Source: Dactylorhiza incarnata (lineage: Eukaryota > Streptophyta > Magnoliopsida > Asparagales > Orchidaceae). From it: a DNA stretch of 64,000 bases. Each line of letters opens with the position of its first letter. The stretch's first letter is position 1. The notes beneath the pieces are model-generated. The model was not told the origin of the DNA. It worked only from the letters and a program-made list of their open reading frames with translations, and did no database searches. The position numbers and the translations under genes were made by a program. This document shows positions 55,572-64,000 of the stretch, one piece after another. Where the stretch lies: NCBI GenBank assembly GCA_033032865.1, contig JAWHQI010000165.1, forward strand, positions 3,855,001 through 3,919,000, read 5' to 3'.

Positions 55572-57010
55572 TGCTGTGGCTGCAGTGCTGGGCCCCTTGC
55601 TTCCCTCACCTCCAGAAATTCCGAACAGGTGGCTGTCGCGTGACTTTCCTCCTGGTGGAAATCGCAGTATGGCAACGTCGCCACCCTCCCCTCGCCTCCT
55701 GCTCCTCTATTCCTCCTCCTGGGACCAGCTCCCCCGGCTCCCGCTCCCCTTCCTCTTCCTGCTCTTCCTCTCCCGATCTCCATTGCTTGTTGAGGCGGGG
55801 GAGGAGGCGGCCTCGGGCCTTGCCTCCACCCCAGCTGATGGGGTCTTCCCTGTCCTCCCTGGAAGTTACCTCCCCCGTGGTGGAACCCCCTCCCCGGGCC
55901 CTGTGCCCCACCACCTTGCTGCCTCCACCCCAACTCCGGGGCCCTGACTTCCTCCCTTCTCCTTCCTTCCGGTTGCCTATTCTCCGGCTCGCTTAGCCGT
56001 GCCAACCTCTTTGTGAACTCGGGGTTTGCTGCCTCCCCGTCCACCTCCTCCGCCGCTCTTTCCATCAATTCCTCGTAGGATAGAGGGGCCCTCCTCTTGA
56101 GGTCCATCTTGAAGAATCCCTCTCGTAGCCCCACCGTGAAGGCCAGCTGGAGAGTATGCCCGGGCACCTCTTGAATGAGGAGGACCTCCTCCCTGAACCG
56201 CTCCAGATACTGAGCTAGGGACTCCCCCTGCTTTTGCTTGATACTGAAAAGGGACTCGGGGTCCTTCTTCCTCTTCTTCAAGGTAGAGAAACGTAGTAGG
56301 AACCCCCTACGCAAGTCTTCGAAGGCATAGATTGATCCCGAGGGTAACTGGTAAAATTAATCCCTTGCCTTCTCCTTCAGGGTGGTGGCGAAGAGTCGGC
56401 ACTTGAAGGCGTCCGACTTAGGTCTAATCGAGACCATATCTTCAAACCACTGTAAGTGGGGAATGGGATCGCTGTTGCCAATGTACAACGTCATGTTCGG
56501 CTCCCTGAATCCCTCGGGGAGTGGTGCCGAGAGCACCAACTCACAGAAAGGGCTCCCCCCACTCACCCTCTGAACTGGTTCCACTCTTCCTGCGAGACCT
56601 CCTGCCGACGTCTCCCCTGTTGTCCTCGGATTTGCCGAGTACACCGTCGGCGGGATCCCTTCTGCCGAGATCACCCTGACCGGGACCTCGCCCGCCCCCG
56701 CTGGGCTGGGGAAGAGTTCTCGACCAGCGAGATCTCGGCCTACTTCCTGGGCCGTCGTCTCTTTTCCCGCTCGATGTCCTGGGGCGTTCTCGCCAGCCCC
56801 AGATGGAGGAGCCATCTGAGGGGCCGGGGTCGTGAAACCACCCATCGCCGAGGCGATGGCGCTTTGAAAAGCCCCAATCATGTCCCTTTTGAGCTCGGTC
56901 AGCATATCCATCGTCACCGGCGTTCCCGCGGGTGGCGAGCCTCCGAACCCCGCATCTCGCTCGTCCTCGCCCGCCATGCTTTTTCCTAGGGACTTTCTTG
57001 AACTAGTCAC
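55544..57010 (-). pseudogene. gag: Tat Gag with one in-frame stop
   Basis: Starts ATG at 57010 (MTSSRKSLGKSMAGEDERDA). The core begins IPHLQWFEDMVSIRPKSDAF and FATTLKEKARD, is cut by TAA near 56356 where the other copy has Trp, and resumes FYQLPSGSIYAFEDLRRGF, FREEVLLIQEVPGHTLQLAF and LMERAAEEVDGEA. The C-terminal third is Gly/Arg/Pro-rich (RGFHHGGGNFQGGQGR), then a zinc finger of form C-x2-H-x4-H-x4-C (YCDFHQEESHATATC). The stop at 55546-55544 lies in a different frame from pol. Gag forms the particle and binds element RNA. Confidence 0.88.
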
Positions 57011-57034
57011 TCTCCACGCTCACCGCACCAAGAA
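57011..57034 (-). other. Tat primer-site region
   Basis: The minus strand after the LTR end reads TTCTTGGTGCGGTGAGCGTG, shared with 44566-44589 and, with changes, 37274-37294. This is the PBS position; the tRNA is not identified. Confidence 0.6.
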
Positions 57035-57787
57035 TGTTGAAACCAGAATCTGGTTTCTAGTGGAGTCCGGGGCCCCCAATGGGTTGGGGGGCGACTAGTG
57101 CTTACTTGTCCTGTGGAGAAGGTATGACGGGGTTTCAGAACTCAACGCGGATCCTTAAACTCAGCAGGGAGGTCCCACCACACACCCGGAAGATCTTTTA
57201 GATTGTTTCCCCTCCAGAGCCAAAGCTGAGGCCCGGGCACCTTGGAGAGCTCTAGGGAGTCTCGACAAGGATGATCAGAGGAGAGAGAAGCCTCAAAACC
57301 GGAAAAAAAATCCTCTCCAAAGGTGCCCTTTGGGTCTTATTTATAGTTCTTCTAAACTGGTCTGCGAATAGTGGAAACCCGCCTTCTAGTTTTACTAAGC
57401 ACACCCCAACCTGGTCTGCTAACAGCCAAACTCCGCTGTTCGGAGCGGCTATCTGCAGACCCCCAGGTGCAAAAGAGTAATTCTAACTTCCAGTCCCCTG
57501 GAAGAAGGGTCTGCGAGATCGGCTTGTTTCCCGACCTCGCTAAAAGACATGCGAGAATCCCTGCCGCCTCTGCGACTTCATGGGTCTCGCGGGACCTGCA
57601 GAACGCGGCTTTCCCGCGGGTAGAGCGAGACACTTCCCGCCGAATACTTTGGCGAGACTAGTGTTCACCCACTGATCTCGCCTTATTCTAGTTGCCGAGA
57701 CCTTCTAGAAGGTGATCTCGCCTATGCCATTTGGAAAACTGTTCTGCGAGCTCTATGGGAGGAGCCAGACGAACCCGGGGTTGTACA
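57035..57787 (-). repeat. Tat 5' LTR, truncated
   Basis: Matches 44590-45343. TATA is at 57337-57346 (minus strand). It stops within GGTTGTACACAA, where it joins the M2 LTR; the bases CAA are common to both parents at the junction. Confidence 0.85.
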
Positions 57788-58842
57788 CAACTCAAACAAC
57801 AAACATTTCACATAGACATGAAATATATAGAAATACAAACTAGTTTAAGTGCAATTTCATCTTAATAAATAGATCTAACTACATACACATCAATAAGAGA
57901 AGAATAAGGCAAGAAATCGACCGAATCCGAAGTCTCGTTGTAGATTCACGGTTGGACTCGCTGGGTTGTCAATCCGCGTCCAAGCTCGGTCCGCAACTAC
58001 GTCCGGGGTAGAGAAAGCTGTCACTACTGTCCAATAAGCCCGTCTTCTTCGTGTCACGATCCGGTAGAGGTTGCAAACTTCCTCTTGCTTGATGGTGATG
58101 GCGGCTAGGTCTTCCCTTAGATTGCTAGGATGAAGGAGGAGGCCGAGAGGAAGCTCCGGCTCAAGATTGGCGTGAAGAACAAGCCCGGAGCACCTCCAGA
58201 TGGTGGGCGGCGATGGAGGGGCGAAGTGGGCGATCTGGAGCAAGAAACGGCGCTGAAATAGACCTAAAATGCGGGTTAGGGCGGAAGAATTCGTGAAAAC
58301 GCGTATTTATAGAAAGCAGAATTTTGAACGGGCACGATCAGTGGCGCACGACCAGTGACCGTGCATGAAGGAATGCCAGTGATAGTGCGCGAAGAACCTG
58401 TAGCATAATCCCGGAGTGCAGAATTAGCGCACGATCAGTGGCGCACGACCAGTGGTCGTGCGCACTATTGTCAATGGTCGTGCGATAAGCCAAACAGAAC
58501 TCATAAAATGGGCGTTAAGTGTGCACGATCAATGGCGCACGACCAGTGGTCGTGCGCGATAGAGCCAGTGATCGTGCGCAGTGTTCCTGTACAGATTTTT
58601 ACCGGGAACACCTGCACGACTCCTGTTCCAGCATACAACACCAGTCTAGCCACTGAAGGTGGCACTTAACGCTGCATGAAAACTAGTAACGAAGATGAAC
58701 AAGAAATAACATCAAAACGGGCCTAGAAGTGCACTTAGCATGGAGTATTAAATAGGAATGAAAACATGTCTAAAGTGAAGTGCAAAGACTAGAAAATCGG
58801 CCCAGATGAGTCCAAAAATGTATATATAATTGGGACTCATCA
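57788..58842 (-). repeat. 5' LTR of M2, truncated
   Basis: Equivalent to 40787-41839 of the left LTR and very similar to it. TATA and the CGCACGA/TCGTGCG array are retained. The part of the LTR that should adjoin the primer site is missing. Confidence 0.9.
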
Positions 58843-58847
58843 ACCTC

Positions 58848-61335
58848 CAAGACCTGGAAGAGACCTTCGCCACCCTGCGCAGGTTCAAGATGAGGTTGAA
58901 CCCTTCAAAATGTCTCTTCGGAGCTGGCAAGGGGAAGTTTCTGGGTCACCTCCTTACCCCTGCGTGGGTATAGCCTAACCTAGAAAAGGTGAAAGCTATA
59001 ATGGAATTGGGATCACCCCAGAATGCTAAGGAAGTCCAGCGCCTGACTGGAAAGCTCGCAAGGTTGAGTAGGTTTCTCTCCCGGGAAGGAGAGAAATGCT
59101 CCCCCTTTTTCAAAGTGTTGCGAGGCAATCAAAAGTTCAAATGGACGAAGGTGTGTGTGGAGGCCTTCCAGGCCCTTAAGAATCAACTCACTAGGGCTCC
59201 GCTTCTCTAGGGTCCTAAGGAGGGAGAGGACCTATCCTTGTACCTCAGAGTTGGGGCTGAAGTCGTGAGCTCTGTCTTGGTCCGAGAAGAGGGTAAGAAG
59301 CAGCTGCTCGTCTACTACATGAGAAGGGTTCTGAAGAAGGCGAAGCTTTGATACCCGATTTTAGAAAAGATGGCCTTCGCTCTGGTTATCTTGGCTAGGA
59401 AGCTCAGACCGTACTTCCAAGCTCATTCGATCCAAGTAGTGATCGATCACCCCCTTCGCAAAATCTTTGAGGGGGTAGAGCACTCAGGGAGGCTCGCAAG
59501 GTAGTCAGTGGAGCTGAGCGAGTTTGACATCGCGTTTGTCTCTCGGCTTTCGATGAAGGCTCGGGTTGTGGCAGTTTTCATGGTGGACTATATAGTTGAG
59601 ATGGAAGAGGAGCAAGCCCTTAGGCACATCCCCTGGAAGTTGCTGGTTGACGGGGCCTCAGGAAGGAACTCTCTAGGTGGGGGAGTGGTATTGGAAAGCC
59701 CTAATGGAGTGAAAATTGAGCAAGCACTAGTCATGCATTTTCCCATCACCAACAACCAAGCGGAGTACGAAGCAGTGATCGTATGCTTGTGTCTTGCCCA
59801 GGAGTTGGTGGTTCATGATGTGGAGGGCCTCACAGATTCAATGGTAATAGCTTCACAAGTCAAGGGCGAGTTTGAGGCAAGAGAGCCCACACTCATGAGG
59901 TATCTAGCCAAAGTGAGGGGTCTCATCGGAACGTTAAAGACTTTCTCCATCAAGCATATACCAAGGGAAGAGAGTACCCCAGCGGATCGATTGGCCAAGT
60001 TCGGTCCTCGGGCCGGGGTAACCTTGGCAGACCAATTCTGCACGTCGATTGAGGAAGGGGAACTCATGGATATAGAGTAGCGACCCTCGTGGAAGGACCC
60101 CTTCATGACCTTCCTAACAACAGGCAAGTTTCCAGAAGAGGTTCCAGACCAAAGCCGCTTCAGGTACAAGTTCGCCTACTATGTGCTTCATGAGGGGGAC
60201 TTGAATCGGAAGTCTCTCTCGGGACTCTTGGCATGATGCATTTCTGAGGAGGAAGTCCCGAGGAGGAGGTTCACTCCGGCGAATATGGAAGTCATTCGGG
60301 GAGTAGGACGTTGGAGGTGAGGATAGTGAGGCAGGGGTACTTCTGGCTGACCCTGAGCAAGGACAAAGTGGAGTTCTCCAAGAAATGCCAGAAATGCCAG
60401 CTGTTCACCCCACTTCAACTTTTGCCGGCTCAGAGGCTAAGGAGCATCACGACGTTATGGAACTTTTCCATATGGGGGATGGATCTGGTAGGACCTTTCC
60501 CCCAGGCGAGTGGGCAAAGAAGGTTTCTCTTGGTCGTGATCGACTACTTCTCTAAGTGGTTGGAGGTTAAGGCTTTGGCCAGGGTCACCTCCCAGGTAAT
60601 CCACAACTTCGTATGGGGGGAGATCATCTGCCGACATGGTCTCCCACAAGCTATAGTCACAGATAGTGGCCTGCAATTCGCTAGTGAAGAGTTCATCAGA
60701 TTCTACTGTCAGTTGGGGATAGACCTCAGGTTCGTATCCATCCATCACCCCAGGAGAAACGGGCAGGTGGAGGCGGCGAACAAGATCATTGTGAACCTGC
60801 TCAAAAAGAAGGTAGAAAACTTAAAGGGGAATTGGGTGGAGCAACTCCCTTCGGTCCCGTGGGCCCTAAGGACTACGCCCAACATCGCCACTTGTGAGAT
60901 CCCCTTCAAGCTCTCTCATGGCTGTGAGGTCATTATTCCCATGGAGTTTGAAGTCAAGACACCGCGGGTAAGGGCCGCCGAAGGGGGTGATGAATAATGG
61001 AGAGCAGGGAAAGAGGAGGAGCTGCAGATCTCCATGGATCTGATCGAGGAGGTCCGATATCTTGCGGCCATCCGTCAAGAGGAAGTTAAGCGACGGATGG
61101 CCAAGTACTTTGACAAGCACGTCAGGATAAAACAATTCGAGAAGGGGACCTCGTGTTAAAAAAGGTCGACGCGGACGGATGGTCTGCCGTGGTAGGAAAG
61201 CTCAATCCCAATTGGGAGCGCCCTTATGTCGTGGAAGAAGTCTTAAAGTCAGGGGGATACCGCCTCCAGAATGTGGAAGGCGAGTCCATCGGCCACACGT
61301 GGAGTGGTTATGACTTGAAGCGCTTTTATCCTTAA
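58848..61335 (+). pseudogene. pol: Tat Pol, second part, old copy: RT end, RNase H domains and integrase
   Basis: Resumes in phase after M2 (DLEETFATLRRFKMRLNPSK). RT connection and degenerate RNase H, then the second RNase H from about 59640 (LLVDGASGRNSLGGG, NNQAEYEAVI, LTDSMVIASQVKGEF, ESTPADRLAKF). The integrase DDE blocks are near 60480 (GMDLVGPFPQ), 60660 (VTDSGLQFASEEF) and 60760 (RRNGQVEAANK). The tail is SGYDLKRFYP, ending at 61335. The HHCC region (60230-60330) is damaged. In-frame stops include 58974 (TAG), 59209 (TAG), 59349 (TGA), 59503 (TAG), 60078 (TAG), 60234 (TGA) and 60995 (TAA), and there is a frameshift near 61140. All domains match the minus-strand copy. Confidence 0.88.
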
Positions 61336-61418
61336 GTTCGCATGATGAAAATACTTAATTCTTCAAACTTCATTCCCCTTATATCTGTGTATAATAGCAT
61401 GCGAGGTGATGATGGAAA

Positions 61419-61787
61419 GTTTCAAAGGTTGGCCCCGAGCAGACCCACTGACCAGGCTCTCATCTAGCTGGCAGGGTTGTAGGCTCACTCGGTGGCAAGT
61501 TCGAAAGTTTCAAAGGTTGGCCCCGAGCAGACCCGCTGACCAGGCTCTCATCTAGCTAGTAAGGTCGTAGGCTCATTCGGTGGCAAGTTCAAAAGTTTCA
61601 AAGGTTGGCCCCGAGCAGACCCACTGACCAGGCTCTTATCAAGATGGAAGGGTCGTAGGCTCACTCGGTGGTAGGTTCAGAAGTTTCAAAGGTTGGCCCC
61701 GAGTAGACCTGCTGACCAGGTTCTCATCTAGCAGGTAGGGTCGTAGGCTCACACGGTGGCAGGTTTGAAAGTTTCAAAGGTTGGCCC
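61419..61787 (+). repeat. Tandem array, ~4.2 x 88 bp, in the 3' region of the old Tat element
   Basis: Units begin GTTTCAAAGGTTGGCCC at 61419, 61507, 61595, 61683 and 61771, exactly 88 bp apart; the fifth is cut after 17 bp by the LTR at 61788. It shares CCAGGCTCTC-xx-CTAGCTGG with the 96-bp unit of the other Tat copy and lies at the same position after integrase. Confidence 0.9.
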
Positions 61788-62940
61788 TGTTAAATTTTTG
61801 AAGTGGAAGTGGAATGGTGTTGGGCGGTCTATAGATTGGATACCGCAGAGACCGCGCGGTCTGCGCTGGTGCTCTGTCCAGTTTTGTCTCAGGCGATCTG
61901 TTCTGGACGGTCTGATCTGGGAGACCGCTAATTGTCTGGGTGGATTGCGCGGGTTGTTCTGGCAATTTGATCAAGTCGGCCAGATGTTTAAGTAGGTCTG
62001 CCTTCTTGCAGTGACCGGGCGGTCTGACATGTTGTTCTAGTCGGACTGGGTTACTGAAGAAGTTCTTTTCTTATGCAATAAGACCAGGCGGTCTGTTTTG
62101 ATGACCGCGGTAACCGGGCGGTTTGTGTATAACTGTATGGTTCAATAAGGGAGCTGTTAGCCTTGCTGAGCTCGGGCGGTCTGTCTTATGAGACCGCTGG
62201 CAATCTGATGGGCGGTTATTGTATCCCAGTTTGTGCGGTGACGACATCCGTCTGCTCACCAATAAATAGGGGTGCAGGGCCCGTCATTCATAATGAAGAA
62301 CTGTAAGAACCAAAGTTGGTTTGAATGTGCCGATCTCATTCTGAGGTTGCGCGGTTTGAGTTTTGCCTGACCGGTTTGTGTGTTCGCAGGTTAGCGGCTT
62401 ACAGTTTGCGGTCAGCATTCTCCCCTCTTCCAGCTTTGAATAAACCAGTCCAGCAGCGATCTGTCTGGGCGGACTGTGTTTAGGTGTTCTTGGACTGTGC
62501 AGCAGACTCAGTTGATCAGGCAGTCTTAAGTGGCCAGGCGGTCTTGAGTTGCGGTCTGTAGCTGGAAGCAGTTTCTTCTTCAAGTATTTTCAGCAGTTGA
62601 ATAAGCAATAGGTCGGGTGGTCTGTGGTTGCGGTCTGACAGGTGCGACTTGTGCTCTGTTCGCGCGGTCTCATGGGTTATCCGTCTGGCTTGTCTGTTCG
62701 CGCAGTCTGGCGATCTCAAGTTGTCAAGTCGCCAGCAGCTTGTTGTCTTTTGTGTTTGTGCTTCTCTCCTCCGTGATTCTTATGAATTATATCTCGCCAT
62801 GTATACCTCGAATTGTAAAGAGATAGTTAATACCATAGCACTATTCGGTCTTCCCATTGTCATTCTGTTGTTATACTTGTGGAAAGTTTTGTGAAGTGTT
62901 CCGCATTTTACTTCATCTCCGGACCTCAAGTTTTTTAACA
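61788..62940 (+). repeat. LTR of a copia element related to 3633-10192, opposite orientation
   Basis: 1153 bp, TGTTAAATTTTTGAAGTGG...GTTTTTTAACA, matching the element-sense start and end of the 3633-10192 LTRs. It has the same GACCGC/GCGGTC words, including AGACCG-CG-CGGTCT at 61849-61862. A TATA-like AATAAATAGG is at 62261-62270. It is followed by primer-site bases TGGTATC, so this was a 5' LTR, not a solo LTR. Inserted in the fifth 88-bp unit of the Tat array. Confidence 0.85.
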
Positions 62941-62947
62941 TGGTATC
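62941..62947 (+). other. First seven bases of a tRNA-iMet primer site
   Basis: TGGTATC, then the sequence changes to a new LTR start (TGTTGGG), so the rest of the primer site and the element was displaced by insertion. Confidence 0.7.
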
Positions 62948-64000
62948 TGTTGGGTTTTCTATACCCCTCGAAAGGGATGACATATCAAATATGCGCAGCG
63001 GAAATAACAAGAACAACCCAAAAGAAGCTAACGAATCTTGCGGTTTTTCATGATTCAAGAGAATAAGCAAATCGAAATACAAGGTACCTTTGCGGGATTG
63101 AGTCAACACTCAACCAAGGTGCTCCAAAGAGAAATCCGAAATCTGCCTTTGAGTCCTTCAAGAATCGAAATGGATCAATCCCTCTATAGAAGTCCACACA
63201 AGTAAAGGAGAACCCTAGCTTCTTGTCGTACAAGAACTAGGTCAGAGAAGGATGCTCCCAATGTCCCCACGGACTGCTAGATCCGATCCAGGAGAGGCGG
63301 CGACCGACGGCAACTAGCGGCGGCGGAAGACGATCGACGGATGGGAAGAACGAGATGACCTCGCGTGGAACTGTTCCGGTCGGCCGTTCACGTCAAAATC
63401 GCGAAAAGAAAAGATCCTATGTAAACCTAGAATTGCAAGCCCTTTATACTAAAACGCTTAAATCAGGCTATCCGCAGACCAGAATGTTTCTGTCCAAATT
63501 TATATTCGCCGAATTCGACTAATCACTATGACCGAATTCGACTCAGATTCGGCGAAACCATTTCGACAAATTCGTCTTTATGCTATAGACGATTCGACTA
63601 TATAAATTCGGTTATATCATTTCGTCGAAACCATTTCGTCGAACTGATATATTTCGGCTAAACCCTTTAGTCGAATTCGGTTAATCACATTAGCCGAATA
63701 GATATAGCCGAATTCCATTAGTCGAATCAACATAATTCGGTTAAACCCTCTAGCCGAATTTGACACAGTTCGGTTAAACCCTTTACCCGAATTTGTCTAG
63801 CATAAATCCATTCGTTTAAACCCTTTAAATGATTTCCCGTTGAGACATTCTCAAGTTAATGCCAAGCAGTCACAGGATTGGTCCTCCACTCATATCCAAT
63901 ATGAGTAAGGCCAACACAATCCTTTCTCCAATTTCTCCTAACGCTTTTATGTGCGACCCTATAGGCTCATATTGCGTTGGCAGCAAGACTAACTGTTGAT
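62948..64000 (-). repeat. Copia-like LTR, minus orientation, runs off the window
   Basis: Begins TGTTGGGTTTTCTATACCCC on the plus strand. CATATCAAATATGCGCAGCG (about 62980) and TGCGCAGCGGAAATAAC are typical, in reverse, of the 3' part of plant copia LTRs. A minus-strand TATA (GTATAAAG) is near 63442-63449. Upstream of it in that sense, 63500-63830 is filled with GAATTCGG, TTCGACTAA and GGTTAAACCCTTTAG words. No ORF. The far end is outside the window. Confidence 0.6.

Larger units (their letters stand above)
44341..57787 (-). mobile_element. Tat-type Ty3/gypsy segment with antisense genes and a 96-bp repeat array
   Basis: Minus orientation, right to left: truncated 5' LTR (57035-57787), primer-site region, gag, protease, RT, RNase H, second RNase H, integrase, 96-bp tandem array, two genes on the opposite strand, 3' LTR (from 44590), then again primer-site region and the first ~225 bp of gag (44341-44565). 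The last piece shows this was an LTR-internal-LTR-internal tandem before truncation. Four in-frame stops (one in gag, three in the integrase part) and frame changes make it defective. The dual RNase H and D-N-G-S-S protease place it in the Tat group (Retand/Ogre-like). Confidence 0.9.
40232..58842 (-). mobile_element. M2: non-autonomous Athila-end LTR element whose 5' part is replaced by a Tat segment
   Basis: Target duplication ACCTC (40227-40231, 58843-58847) marks a clean insertion in the RT gene of the old Tat element. The left (3') LTR is complete (40232-41839). The right LTR lacks its first ~555 plus-strand bases (57788-58842 only). The primer site and the N-terminal half of the ORF are missing. 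Between 44341 and 57787 lies Tat sequence in the same orientation, joined to M2 at both sides without target duplications. Either a Tat element inserted and both ends were later lost, or an ectopic repair event imported the segment. Confidence 0.88.
14857..61787 (+). mobile_element. Old Tat-type Ty3/gypsy element, split by two large nested insertions
   Basis: Reassembled from 14857-15429, 37148-40231 and 58848-61787: LTR fragment, primer-site region, gag, protease, RT, RNase H, second RNase H, integrase and 3' tandem repeats. The pieces join exactly at target duplications CCTCC (M1 insertion) and ACCTC (M2 insertion). Many in-frame stops show it is long dead. Its encoded protein is the same family as the better-preserved minus-strand Tat segment at 44341-57787. 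The left end abuts truncated LTR B with no TG terminus, and the right end is cut by a copia-family LTR at 61788, so neither true end is present. Confidence 0.85.

Noticed and set aside
1..64000. An integrated pararetrovirus or an envelope-bearing endogenous virus
   Set aside because: All Pol fragments have integrase or sit in LTR-bounded elements with TSDs, and no movement-protein, coat-protein or envelope-like ORF is visible.

Overview
This window is a flowering-plant repeat region made almost entirely of nested LTR retrotransposons. I see no host gene, rRNA, tRNA or CRISPR array. The evidence for a plant is: Athila- and Tat-lineage Ty3/gypsy elements (tRNA-Asp primer site; Tat polyprotein with a second RNase H), a Ty1/copia element primed by initiator tRNA-Met, and a TRIM-like array. 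The sequence does not identify the species.

Layout. (1) 1-14856: remains of an Athila-type gag-protease element on the + strand, followed by two head-to-tail copies of its long LTR (A from 3414, B from 12543). A nearly intact copia element (3633-10192, - strand, TSD CTGTC) sits in LTR A. (2) 14857-61787: one old, heavily mutated Tat-type element on the + strand, split by two large insertions. Its 5' LTR is split by the - strand element M1 (15430-37142, TSD CCTCC). Its reverse transcriptase is split by the - strand element M2 (40232-58842, TSD ACCTC). (3) Inside M1 lie P1 (17180-23434, +, TSD CTTAC), a three-LTR TRIM-like array (24548-27714, TSD TACAC) and P2 (30715-36194, +, TSD CTATT/CTATC). 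(4) Inside M2, a 13.4-kb segment of a second Tat element (44341-57787, - strand) has replaced M2's 5' end. It carries gag, protease, RT, two RNase H domains and integrase, an 18-unit 96-bp tandem repeat, and two antisense intron-containing genes with their own TATA boxes. (5) 61788-62940 is an LTR related to the copia element, followed by 7 bp of its primer site. It is cut there by another LTR (62948 to the window end).

The most interesting content is the P1/P2/M1/M2 group. These elements have Athila-style ends (LTR start TGATGAGTCC, tRNA-Asp primer site) but no recognisable protease, RT or integrase. Each encodes one modular acidic protein with a shared GSETG-x-TP core. P1 and M1 add an N-terminal pair of zinc knuckles. 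All four share a long non-coding 3' region with a hairpin and an internal purine tract. They look like non-autonomous elements moved by partner machinery, and P1 is very young. Across all LTR families here, a family-specific array of short CG-containing inverted repeats lies just upstream of the TATA box.
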